This document shows positions 44,589 through 58,409 of a stretch of DNA of 64,000 nucleotides, one piece after another. The stretch is taken from assembly GCF_947581785.1 (NCBI RefSeq), contig NZ_CANPVO010000015.1, positions 62,001 through 126,000 of the forward strand, written 5' to 3'. The notes under the pieces were generated by a model. The model saw only the letters and a list, made by a program, of their open reading frames with translations. It searched no databases and had not been told where the DNA came from. This stretch comes from Candidatus Palauibacter polyketidifaciens (GTDB lineage: Bacteria > Gemmatimonadota > Gemmatimonadetes > Palauibacterales > Palauibacteraceae). The first letter of the stretch is position 1. Each line of letters starts with the position of its first letter. The position numbers were made by a program, and so were the translations under genes.

Positions 44589-47500
44589 CGGTCGCGCACC
44601 CGGAGCGTCGGACCGCCCGCGTCGCCCGGGTCGCCGGGATCGCCCGGGTCGCCGCGATCGCGGGGCCGCACCGGCTGGTCGCGGATCGAGGTCGCGACGG
44701 CATCGTGGACCGCGCGGCGCAACGCGATGTGCTTGCGGTTGTCCCGGGTCGGGTTCACGCGGTTCGTGAGCAGGACGACGAAGAGGTCCAGTTCCGGGTC
44801 CACCCAGAAGCTCGTGCCCGTGAAGCCGGTGTGCCCGAAGGCGTCTTCACCGAAGTAGTCTCCCGCCGACGAGCGTCCGGAGGGGGTGTCCCAGCCCAGC
44901 GCCCGGCTCGAGGCGGTGGCGGCCCGCGCCGTGAACCGGGCGATGGTCGCCGGCGAGGGCGAGTCGAGGCGGGCGGAGAAGGAACGGGTATCCGGCCCCG
45001 GCGGGGGGCGCCCGGCGACGGGGAGACCTCGGCCTTCGCGCGCGGCGGCGAGGATCCAGGCGGCGAACTTCGCGAGGTCCCGGGCCGACGAGAAGAGTCC
45101 CGCGTGTCCCGCCACGCCATGCAGTGCGTGGGCGTTCTCGTCGTGTACCTCCCCGTGGACGTGCCGGTGCCGGTAGACGGTGTCCACTTCGGTCGGAGCC
45201 GTGCGGCGGTGCAGCGAGCGGGGCGGATCAAACCACGTCTCCCTCATCCCCAGCGGACGGAAGACGGATTCGTTGAGGTAGTAGTCGAGGGGCTGTCCCG
45301 TGACTTCCTCTATCAGGAAACCGAGCGTCATGAACCCGATGTCGGAATAGACCGTCGTCTCGCCGTCGTCCCCCGGCTCGTAGTCGGGTTCGAGGGCGGC
45401 GAAGGCCTCGCGGTACTCCTCCTCCCCTCGGAGAGTGCGCCAGAATGGCAGGAAGGGCGGCAGGCCGCCCTGGTGCGTCAACAGGTGGCGGACGGTGACG
45501 TCGCGCTTCCACCCCTGGGACCACTCCGGCAGGTGCTCGGCGATGCGGGTGTCGAGGGAGAGATCGCCACGGTCGATGAGCTGCATCACGCCCGTCGTCG
45601 TCGCGACGACCTTCGTGAGGGACGCGAGGTCGTACAGGCTCGAATCCGTGGCGGCGGCCCCGGAGGGCAGCGTGGCGGAGGAGGCCCAATCGAGGTTGCC
45701 GTAGCCGCGCAGCCGGACGACCCGGTCCCCCCGTCCCGCGGCGAGGACCGCGCCGGGCGCCGCGCCGTCCGCGATCGCCGCCTCGATGATCCGGTCCACG
45801 CGGGCGAGGGCATCCCCGTCCATCCCCAGCGCCGCTGCCGACTCGACTCCGGCCTCGGCTCCGGCGTCGACTCCCGCTTGGACTCCCTCTTCCGCGCTTC
45901 CTCCAATGACCAGGCCATCGCCCAGGTCGTGACGGGGCGGAAGCGAGATCGGGAGGCGGCCGGAGATCGGCGCGCCGAGGAGGGCGAGGGCGGCGGCTTC
46001 CTGGGAGGCGTCCGCCCCGCCCCACGCGATGAGGTAGGTCTCCGCGTCCGGCACCGAGGTGAGCAGGTAGGGGCTCCCGAAGGAGACGAGCACGGCGGTT
46101 CGGCCGGCGTCGTGGAGGCGGTCGAAGAAGCTTCGGACCTCGTCCGGGAGGTCGGTGGAATCGCTGGCGGCGCCGGGCCGGACGTAGGCGGAGAAGATCA
46201 CGGCGTCGACGGAGCGGGCGCGCCGGAGGAGCGAGTCGTAGACGGCGGGGTGGGTGTCGAACCCGATCCGGGCGCGGCGGACGCGGACGGCGCGGCCAAG
46301 TTCGCGATTGAAGACGCGTCCCGCGGCGAGGTCGTTCGTCCCGGCGAAGGTCACGGACAGGACGGAGCGCACGGCGCGCGATTCGATGCGGTCGAGGGGC
46401 ACGGCGCCGGCCTCGTTGCGCACGAGCGTGATGGAGCGTGCGGCGGCCCCGCGGGCGAAGGATTCGTGCCCCTGGGTGCCGACGAGCCGGGCGATGGCCT
46501 CGGGGTCGACGTCGGCGCCCTCGTGCAGGCGGGCACGCGCCTTCAACTCCAGCACGCGCCGGGCGGAGGCGTCGATGCGCTCGGCGGTGAGGCGGCCGGA
46601 GCGGACGGCGCCGACGACGGCCGCGATGGCCCGCAGCGGCTCGCGCGGCATGAGGAGGACGTCGCTCCCCGCCTCCAGCGAACGGATCGCGGCTTCGCTG
46701 GCGCCGTAGCCGTCGGCGATGGCGGCCATGTCGAGGGCGTCGGTGAAGAGGACGCCGTCGAAGCCGAGGTCGTCGCGCAGCATGTCCGTCATGAAGTACG
46801 GGGAGAGCGTCGCGGGCGGGGCGCCGGCGCCGAGGATGCCGGGGGCCGCGACGTGGGCCGTCATCACCGCGTCGACGCCCTCCGCGATCGCGTGGCGGAA
46901 GGGGACGAGTTCGAGGCTGTCGAGGCGGGCGCGGTCGCCGGGAATGACCGGGAGGGCGACGTGGGAGTCCGTCCCGGTGTCTCCGTGGCCGGGGAAGTGC
47001 TTGGCGGTGGCGAGGAGGCCGGCGTCGTGCGCGCCCCGGATGAATGCCGCGCCGAGCGCCGCCACGCGCTCGGGATCCTCCCCGAAGGAGCGCGTGTTGA
47101 TGATGGGATTGGCGGGGTTGTTGTTGACGTCGAGCACGGGAGAAAAGGTGATGTGGACGCCGAGGGCGCGCGCCTCGATGCCGGTGATCCGGCCCGCGGA
47201 GTAGGCGTCGTCCTCGTCGTCCGCCGCGCCGAGCGCCATCGCGGGGGGGAGGACGGTCGCGCCGGGCATCTCAAGCATGTTCGGCAGCGCGAATACGCCG
47301 CTCACGCGGAACCCGGCGCCGGACTCGAAATCCGCGCCGACGAGGAGGGGGACGTCGGCGGAGGCCTGGAGTCGGTTGAGTCGCGCGGCGTACCCCAGGG
47401 GGGTCCCGAGCGAGATCACGATCCCGCCGATCGCGTCGTCGCGCACGAGGGATTCGATGCGCGTGAACTCCTCGTCGTCGCGGGGGGCGTAGCCGCCGCT

Positions 47501-47902
47501 CATCCACACCATCACGAGCTGCGCGACCCGCTCCCGGAGGCTGAGGCCGGCGAGCGTCTCCTCCACCCAGGCTCGCGCGTCGGCGGAGAGCGCCGGCTCG
47601 ACCGGACGAGTGCCGGGGGAAGCGGTGGCAGCCGGGCCGGCAGCGGCGGCGGTAGCAGCGGAGGCGTCGGCGGCGCTGGAGCGGGCGGTGGCGGAAGCGT
47701 CGGTGGCGGCAGGCACGGAGGCGGCGGGGCCTGCGGCGACCGGGCCGGAAGCGGCGGGACCGGCGGAGGAGCGGCAGGCGAAGGAGCCCGCGGCCAGGAG
47801 CGTGACCAGCCCGAGAGCCAGGACCGTCCGCGCCGGCACAACCGCCCTCCCCCGCCCGTCCCGCTTTCGGGGGCCGCTCCACGTCTCTAATCTCCGCACC
47901 AT
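44585..47902 (-). CDS. NagZ-like GH3 beta-N-acetylglucosaminidase fused to a beta-lactamase-family domain
   Basis: 1105 residues from ATG 47902 (GGAGG five bases upstream); lipobox SFAC (Cys43). GH3 part: AQLVMVWMSGGYA, PLLVGADFESGAGFR, VNNNPANPIINTRSFG, KHFPGHGDTGTDSH (NagZ signature with catalytic His) and FTDALDMAAI (Asp nucleophile). A GH3 C-terminal domain follows (LVSFGSPYLL). From ~720 comes a serine beta-lactamase/PBP-like domain: SLTKVVATTTG (SxxK), YSDIGF (YxN-like), GHTGFTGTSFW (HTG). The fusion joins glycosidase and esterase/peptidase activity; similar fusions occur in Bacteroidota. It is exported, so it acts on murein fragments in the periplasm. A proline/aspartate GDPGDPGDPGD tail precedes the coupled symporter. 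Confidence 0.93.
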   Translation of the reverse strand: MVRRLETWSGPRKRDGRGRAVVPARTVLALGLVTLLAAGSFACRSSAGPAASGPVAAGPAASVPAATDASATARSSAADASAATAAAAGPAATASPGTRPVEPALSADARAWVEETLAGLSLRERVAQLVMVWMSGGYAPRDDEEFTRIESLVRDDAIGGIVISLGTPLGYAARLNRLQASADVPLLVGADFESGAGFRVSGVFALPNMLEMPGATVLPPAMALGAADDEDDAYSAGRITGIEARALGVHITFSPVLDVNNNPANPIINTRSFGEDPERVAALGAAFIRGAHDAGLLATAKHFPGHGDTGTDSHVALPVIPGDRARLDSLELVPFRHAIAEGVDAVMTAHVAAPGILGAGAPPATLSPYFMTDMLRDDLGFDGVLFTDALDMAAIADGYGASEAAIRSLEAGSDVLLMPREPLRAIAAVVGAVRSGRLTAERIDASARRVLELKARARLHEGADVDPEAIARLVGTQGHESFARGAAARSITLVRNEAGAVPLDRIESRAVRSVLSVTFAGTNDLAAGRVFNRELGRAVRVRRARIGFDTHPAVYDSLLRRARSVDAVIFSAYVRPGAASDSTDLPDEVRSFFDRLHDAGRTAVLVSFGSPYLLTSVPDAETYLIAWGGADASQEAAALALLGAPISGRLPISLPPRHDLGDGLVIGGSAEEGVQAGVDAGAEAGVESAAALGMDGDALARVDRIIEAAIADGAAPGAVLAAGRGDRVVRLRGYGNLDWASSATLPSGAAATDSSLYDLASLTKVVATTTGVMQLIDRGDLSLDTRIAEHLPEWSQGWKRDVTVRHLLTHQGGLPPFLPFWRTLRGEEEYREAFAALEPDYEPGDDGETTVYSDIGFMTLGFLIEEVTGQPLDYYLNESVFRPLGMRETWFDPPRSLHRRTAPTEVDTVYRHRHVHGEVHDENAHALHGVAGHAGLFSSARDLAKFAAWILAAAREGRGLPVAGRPPPGPDTRSFSARLDSPSPATIARFTARAATASSRALGWDTPSGRSSAGDYFGEDAFGHTGFTGTSFWVDPELDLFVVLLTNRVNPTRDNRKHIALRRAVHDAVATSIRDQPVRPRDRGDPGDPGDPGDAGGPTLRVRDR

Positions 47903-49349
47903 GTCGACCTCCACCCGCCCCGCGTCTCGCGCTCGCTGCCCCGAACCTACGCGGCACGAGGTGAATCCGCTCGCCGGTTTCCTCCCCCTTCTTCTCCCCC
48001 GTCATCCGCTTCTCCATCCCCTTCTTCATCCCCTTCTCTTCGTCGTCCTCCCGATCGCCCTCCTCATTGCCGCGTGCGGGGGGGCGGAGCGCGGGCCAGA
48101 GGGGGGATCGGGAGCCGGCGAGGCGGTGGGGGGATCGGCGGCGGCGGATGCGCCCGCAGCGACCGTGCGACCCGGGATCGACGTCCTGCTCGCGGACTCC
48201 TCCCATCTCATCGACGGGTGGCGGGTGGGGCTGATCACGAACCGGAGCGGCGTTGGGCGCGATGGCACGAGTTCCATCGACCTCCTGCACGGCTACGCGG
48301 AGGCGGAACTCACTGCGCTCTTCGCCCCGGAGCACGGGATCCGGGGGACGGAAGCGGAGGGATCGGCGATCGGCGACGGGACGGATGAAGGGACGGGGCT
48401 GCCGATCTACTCGCTCTACGGAGAGACGCGGGCGCCCACGGCGGACATGCTGGCCTCGATCGACGTGCTCGCGTTCGATATCCAGGACATCGGCTCGCGC
48501 TACTACACCTACGTATCGACGATGGCGCTCGCGATGGCGGCGGCGGGGCGCGCGGGCATCCCCATGATCGTCCTCGATCGCCCGAATCCCATCGGAGGCC
48601 TCACGCAGGGTCCCGTGCTGGACCCCGCCTTCGCGACCTTCGTCGGCATGTACCCGGTGCCCGTGCGTCACGGACTCTCGGCGGGAGAACTCGCGCGCCT
48701 GTATCGGGGGGCGTTCGGCGTGGAGGTGGAACTGCACGTCGTCCCGGCCGCAGGGTGGTCCGCGGACCGCTGGTTCGATGAGACGAGCCTTCCCTGGATC
48801 GCGCCGTCGCTGAACATGCCTTCGCTGGAGAGCGCCACGCACTATGCCGGCACCTGCCTGTTCGAGGGGACGAACCTCTCCGTGGGGCGCGGGACGCCGA
48901 CCGCGTTTCAGGTGCTGGGGGCGCCGTGGCTGGACGGGGAAGCCTGGGTGGCGGAGATCCGGGCCGTGGCAGGCGCGTCAGACGTGGCCGGCGTGGCGGG
49001 CGCCGTGCGCCTGCCGGGAGTCGAGATCCGGGCGGTCACCTTCACGCCGGAATCGCCGAGCGACGGGAGGTTCGGGGGCGAGGAGATCGACGGGATCCGT
49101 CTCACGGTCACGGATCGGTCGGCCTACGATCCGGTGCGGACCGCGGTGGCCGCGCTCCTCGCCGCTCGTCGGCTCTCCGGCGACGCGTGGGAGTGGAGGG
49201 TGCGGCACTTCGACCGTCTCGCAGGCTCGGACGGCCTCCGGCTCGCCATCGACCGCGGGGCCCCGCTCGACGAGATCACTTCGGAATGGGCAGCCGGCGT
49301 CGCCGCCTTCGAGGCCCTCCGCCGCCCGTACCTGCTCTACCCCCGCTAG
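47901..49349 (+). CDS. namZ: Exo-beta-N-acetylmuramidase NamZ-like (DUF1343), lipoprotein
   Basis: 482 residues from ATG 47901; GTG 47961 (462 residues) is an alternative. The signal peptide ends IAAC. DUF1343/GH171 features: VGLITNRSGVGRDGTS, ALFAPEHGIRG, LPIYSLYGETRAPTADML, VLAFDIQDIGSRYYTYVSTM, MIVLDRPNPIGG, VPVRHGLSAGELARLY, YAGTCLFEGTNLSVGRGTPTAFQVLGAPW. NamZ releases MurNAc from the non-reducing end of murein glycans, producing substrate for NagZ, which is encoded divergently. The two start codons overlap within CATG (47900-47903). Length is typical. Confidence 0.92.
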   Translation: MSTSTRPASRARCPEPTRHEVNPLAGFLPLLLPRHPLLHPLLHPLLFVVLPIALLIAACGGAERGPEGGSGAGEAVGGSAAADAPAATVRPGIDVLLADSSHLIDGWRVGLITNRSGVGRDGTSSIDLLHGYAEAELTALFAPEHGIRGTEAEGSAIGDGTDEGTGLPIYSLYGETRAPTADMLASIDVLAFDIQDIGSRYYTYVSTMALAMAAAGRAGIPMIVLDRPNPIGGLTQGPVLDPAFATFVGMYPVPVRHGLSAGELARLYRGAFGVEVELHVVPAAGWSADRWFDETSLPWIAPSLNMPSLESATHYAGTCLFEGTNLSVGRGTPTAFQVLGAPWLDGEAWVAEIRAVAGASDVAGVAGAVRLPGVEIRAVTFTPESPSDGRFGGEEIDGIRLTVTDRSAYDPVRTAVAALLAARRLSGDAWEWRVRHFDRLAGSDGLRLAIDRGAPLDEITSEWAAGVAAFEALRRPYLLYPR

Positions 49350-49383
49350 AGGAGCTCATGGGGCGGGACTCCGGGGGCCCAGA

Positions 49384-49399
49384 CGTTCCCGCGGGAACG
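49384..49399. repeat. Exact CGTTCCCGCGGGAACG palindrome between convergent genes
   Basis: Same 16-bp palindrome as at 18464-18479. It lies between the namZ and lipid-kinase stops, so it could serve both as a transcript end or as a protein-binding site. Confidence 0.75.
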
Positions 49400-49404
49400 C
49401 GGGG

Positions 49405-50331
49405 CTACCTGGGGACGATGATGCGGGCAGCCAGCGGTGAGACCTTCGCCTCCATCGGAGTCTCGCCCCGTGGGTCGCCGTCGATTTCTATCGCGACGGG
49501 CGGGTCGGCCTCGATCCGGACGCTGCGGGCCTGGAAGTAGATGATCTTGTCGTCCCCCGAGAACCGGTTTCGCGTGACGCGCCAGATGATGCGGGCAACC
49601 TCCGGGAGGTTGCTGGGGGCGTAGATGCACACGTCGATGAGGCCGTCCTGGAAGGAGGCCCCGGGCGCCATCCGGAACTCCACGGGCAGGGGGCCGGCCC
49701 CGAGTTGGCCCGCGTTCGCGACGAGCACCATCGACGCCTTCACCTCCACCTCCTGGTCATCGGCGGTGATCCGGAAGTCGGCGCCGGGGCGGTTGATGAC
49801 GTTTTTGAGCCCGCTGTAGATGTAGGCGCCGAAGCCGAGGCGGCTCTTGAGTTCGGTGGTGGCGTCGGCCATGACCTGCGCGTCGAGGCCCGCGCCGGCC
49901 ATGAGCGCAAACGTCTCTCCGTTTGCTTCCGCGAGGTCGATCTTCGTCACCCTTCCCTCGACCGCGACCCGCACGCTGTCCTCCAGCGACGTGGGAATGT
50001 CGAAGTTGAGGGCGAGCTGGTTGGCGGTGCCGAAGGGGACGATCGCGACGGGCACGGACGTTCCGGCGACGCCGCGAAGCGCCACGCTCACGGTGCCGTC
50101 GCCTCCCGCGGCGACGATGGCCCGGTATCCTCGCTCCGCCGCCCTGCGGGTGACGTCCAAACCTGCCTCGGAATTCTCGGCCTCGACGATGTCGAAGGGG
50201 ACGCCCCGCGCGGCGAAGGCGCCGCCCAGCCGCCGGCGCAGCGTCTCGGGCTCTGCGGTGCGGCCGCCCGCGCCGGGGTTGAGGAGCACGAGGAATCGCT
50301 CCGAATCGGGATAGAGGTGCGCGCCGGACAT
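49405..50331 (-). CDS. Diacylglycerol/lipid kinase family protein (YegS-like)
   Basis: 308 residues. DAGK catalytic domain: FLVLLNPGAGGRTAEPETL, YRAIVAAGGDGTVSVALRG (the GGDGT nucleotide motif, near 74-80) and VAIVPFGTANQLALNFDIP. The C-terminal lobe contains LMAGAGLDAQVM, FQDGLIDVCIYAP and AIEIDGDP near the end. Such kinases phosphorylate diacylglycerol, sphingosine-like lipids or undecaprenol; the exact substrate is unclear. It starts 20 bases past tamB and may share that transcript. Confidence 0.92.
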   Translation of the reverse strand: MSGAHLYPDSERFLVLLNPGAGGRTAEPETLRRRLGGAFAARGVPFDIVEAENSEAGLDVTRRAAERGYRAIVAAGGDGTVSVALRGVAGTSVPVAIVPFGTANQLALNFDIPTSLEDSVRVAVEGRVTKIDLAEANGETFALMAGAGLDAQVMADATTELKSRLGFGAYIYSGLKNVINRPGADFRITADDQEVEVKASMVLVANAGQLGAGPLPVEFRMAPGASFQDGLIDVCIYAPSNLPEVARIIWRVTRNRFSGDDKIIYFQARSVRIEADPPVAIEIDGDPRGETPMEAKVSPLAARIIVPR

Positions 50332-50350
50332 GGACGGAAACTAGGGGCCG

Positions 50351-55278
<4,928 letters not shown>

Positions 55279-55282
<4 letters not shown>

Positions 55283-57495
55283 AACGCTTCTCCGATGGAC
55301 ACGTGGATCTGCACGCGGCGCCAGAGTTCGAGCAGGGGGTGCGGATCGTCGAACCGGAAGGGGTCGAACAAGACGGGCTGCGGCATCTGGACCAAGGTTC
55401 CGTCCTCCATCGATACAATTGCCGGTAACTCGGTCGCGAATGTCGTATTGTACCCAATATCGAGCCGGATGGAACCGACCGGGCTCGCGTACCGGAGTCC
55501 CATGCCGGGCGTCCACTGGATATCCCGCAGCTCCGTGAGCCGCTGCGAGACGCTCCCCGCGTCCCCGAAGAAGACGAGACTCCACCGATCGCTGAGGTAC
55601 CGGCGCAGCTCGAAACTCAGTTCGAGTTGGGCGTCGCCGCCGCGGGGCCGCTCGTCGAAGGCGCCGGGGTTCTGCGTCGCGAGCCGCGCGACGCACGCCT
55701 CGAAATCTCCCGCCGGGCAGTCTTCCACCTGATCGGCCACGAGCACGCGGGGTCCGAGCAGGTTCTGGCCGACGCCGCGCACGCTCTGCGAGCCGCCGAC
55801 GAAGAAGCGCCGGGAGGGATGGACGAGCCGGTCGGTGCGGGGCGCGCCTGGAGTGAAGATGCGGGTGCCGGGGAAGCGGACGACTCCGGTCCGCGCGCGC
55901 GCGGCGAACACGAGACCGGGCTCGAGTTCCCGGAAGAGCGCCGCCTGCCCCACGATCCGCGCGTACCGGTACTGCGATCCCGTCGTCTCGTGGGCGACCT
56001 CCCCCTCCGCCGTAAGGTAGTAGCCGCGCGTGGGGCGGAGCGCGTCGTCCGTCTCGTTGTAGAGCACGGCGAGCGTGAGGGGCGCCAGCCAGCGCGATCT
56101 CGTCACGGTGACGATGTCCTCGGGTTCGCAGAAACCGAAGTTGATGCAGAAGAAGATGTCCGCGGACTGTTCGCCGAAGCCGGTGTAGCTCGGCGAGTAC
56201 GAGAGGGTGGCGGACGCGCGGCGCCCGATTCGACGCGTCAGGCCGATTTCGGCACCGAAGCCCTCCTGGATGAAGACATCGGGGATCGTCTCCCGCTCGA
56301 CGAAGAGGCGGGCGCTGAAGCTGTTCTCGGCCGAAAAGGCGACGGGCAGGAGCAGTTCCGCCTCGAGCAGGTAGTTCAGCGTCCGGAAGGAGGGGTGGGT
56401 GCCCACCTGGGAGCAGGGGAAGGACCCGTCGAGCTGGTCCGCAAAGATGTTCCCGAGCTGGCCGGTGATCTGCAGCCGCCGGGCCCCGCCGAAGAGGTTG
56501 CGGTGCGTGAGCCGCGTCTCGGTCCGGAGACACTGGTCGGTACTCCATCCGACGCCGAATCGGGCCGCCCGCGGCGAGGCCGGCGTGACCTGGACGACGA
56601 GATCGAGGGTGGAATCGGCGGCGGCGGCCCCGGGGCGCGGCGATTCCCGGAGGATCGAGGCGAAACGGATCGCGTCGATGCCGAAGAGGTTCCGCTGGCC
56701 CTCCTGCTCGGCCTCCTGGTTGTAGTAGTCGCCCGCGCGCAGGGGGAGGAGGTCGCGGATCACGTCTTCGCCGATCGCCTCGCCGCCTTCGATCCGGATC
56801 TCTCCCAGGCGATAGCGGGCGCCGGGGCGGACGTCGAGCGCGACCTGCGCGGTCCCGTCCCGCCCGCGGCGGAAATCCTCCAGCGCCATGGCGTTCACGT
56901 AGCCCTGCCGGCGCAGCGAACCCATGAGACTGTCGACGCCGGCCTGGAGCCGACCGCGGTCGAAGGGATCGCCGACGCCGATGTCGACGAGCGCCTCGGC
57001 CTCCTCCGCCCCGAGGGTCTCGGGCAGTCCCTCGATGGAGAACTCGTCGATGAGCGTCGCCGGACCCTCCTCGATGATGAACGAGACGCTGGCGTCGACC
57101 CCGTTCGTGCGGACGATGTGGTCGACCTCCGCCTCGAAGTGGCCGCGGAAGTTGTAGTACAGGCGGAGCCGGTCGGCGTCGACCCTGACGTCGAGCGTGT
57201 CGAGATACGCTCGGCGGTGCGCGAATCCCCAGTTCGTCAGGAGGCAGAAGGGGGACAGCAGCAGGCTCGTGCATTCGGTGCTGCGCGTGAGGATCACGGC
57301 GCGCAATTCACCGTCGGAGAGCGTCCCGTTGCCGCGGAAGCGGAGCGAGGTCACCTCGGCGCGGCGCGGTCCCGCCTCGCCGGCGGCCTGCCCGCTGAGT
57401 GGAGACGGCCCGAGATAGGTGGACGGCCCGACGAACGAAGGCGGCCCTGCGAGGGTGACGGCCAGCGCCAACCCGGCCAGAGCCGCGCGTTTCAC
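55279..57495 (-). CDS. tamA: Omp85-family outer-membrane protein (TamA/BamA-like)
   Basis: 738 residues. GTG 57495 overlaps the lgt stop (GTGA). Signal peptide KRAALAGLALAVTLAGPP; POTRA-like domains (VTSLRFRGNGTLSDGELRAV; EFSIEGLPETLGAEEAEALV; RLGEIRIEGGEAIGEDVIRD); 16-strand barrel with the Omp85 L6 motif region VGGSQSVRGVGQNLLGP (VRGF/VRGY equivalent) and C-terminal strand QIHVSIGEAF. Four cysteines in ECTSLLLSPFCLL and FFCINFGFCEPED are unusual. Direct coupling to tamB favours a TamA role, though BamA-like paralogues are hard to separate by eye. Confidence 0.92.
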
Positions 57496-58325
57496 ACCGC
57501 CGCCTCTGCGGTCCGGCGCCGCAACCTGAGGACGAGCGCGATGCCCCCCGCGAACATCAGGACCGAGATCACCTGGGCAAGCGTGAAGCCTCCGAAGAAG
57601 CGGTCGTCCTTGGCGCGGAAGACCTCGATGACGAAGCGCTCGACCGCGGCCATCGCGAGCCACATGCCGAACAGCCACCCCTGGACGTGCGGGTGCCGCC
57701 GCAGTCGCCACACGAGGAAGAAGATGATGAGAGAGAGGCCGGTCTCGTAGAGCTGCGTCGGATGGACGGCGAGGACCTGGCTGTCCGGAATCGAGGGATC
57801 CACGTCCGCCCCGAAACCCCGCAGGTTGCCGGCGGTCGTGGGCGGAAGGCCGTTGGGGAAGGCGATGCCGACCCACGATTCCGTCGGGCGCCCGTAGTCG
57901 TCGCCGACGAGGAAACAGCCGATGCGGCCGATCCCGTAGGCGAGCGGGAGGGCGGGCGCGATCGCGTCCACTCCGAGGCCGGTGGAGACGGGGCGCCGGT
58001 ACAGGATCCACATGACGCCGATGCACCCGCCGATGAACCCGCCGTACCACACGAGGCCGCTGCGCGAGAAGATCATCCCCAGAGGATCGAGCGCGGTTCG
58101 GTCCCAGTAGAGGAGCACATAGTAGATCTTCGCCCCGACGATGCCGCCGATGAGCGCCCCCAGCAGCATGTCCGCCGCGAGGTCGCGCCCGGCGCCCAGA
58201 CGCACCGTCTCCTGGCGCAGGACCATGTACCCGCTCAGAAAGGCGAGCGCCATCATCACCCCGAAGGAGGTGATCGTGACCTCGCCGAGAACCGGCAGCG
58301 TCAATGTGAAGAGTTCGGGATACAC
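57492..58325 (-). CDS. lgt: Prolipoprotein diacylglyceryl transferase
   Basis: Lgt moves diacylglycerol from phosphatidylglycerol to the lipobox cysteine of prolipoproteins in the inner membrane. 277 residues, seven TM helices. Signatures: ITSFGVMMALAFLSGYMV, IVGAKIYYVLLYW, GLVWYGGFIGG, YGIGRIGCFLVGDDYGRPTE (conserved Arg/Gly region) and VHPTQLYE (essential His-Tyr). GTG 58325 start (VYPELFTL). It is a good fit for a genome with many large lipoproteins. Followed by tamA with a GTGA overlap. Confidence 0.97.
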   Translation of the reverse strand: MYPELFTLTLPVLGEVTITSFGVMMALAFLSGYMVLRQETVRLGAGRDLAADMLLGALIGGIVGAKIYYVLLYWDRTALDPLGMIFSRSGLVWYGGFIGGCIGVMWILYRRPVSTGLGVDAIAPALPLAYGIGRIGCFLVGDDYGRPTESWVGIAFPNGLPPTTAGNLRGFGADVDPSIPDSQVLAVHPTQLYETGLSLIIFFLVWRLRRHPHVQGWLFGMWLAMAAVERFVIEVFRAKDDRFFGGFTLAQVISVLMFAGGIALVLRLRRRTAEAAV

Positions 58326-58409
58326 GTCTGGTACGCTCCTCGTTGGCTGCTCTGCTGCTCGTTCGCTGCTGTGCCGCTCGTTGGTGGTCCCCGGCGTCCG
58401 CGCCGGCCG

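Noticed and set aside
44705-47890. 1061-codon open frame antisense to the NagZ fusion
   Set aside because: Arg/Glu/Gly-rich shadow of a gene whose catalytic motifs are clear on the minus strand.
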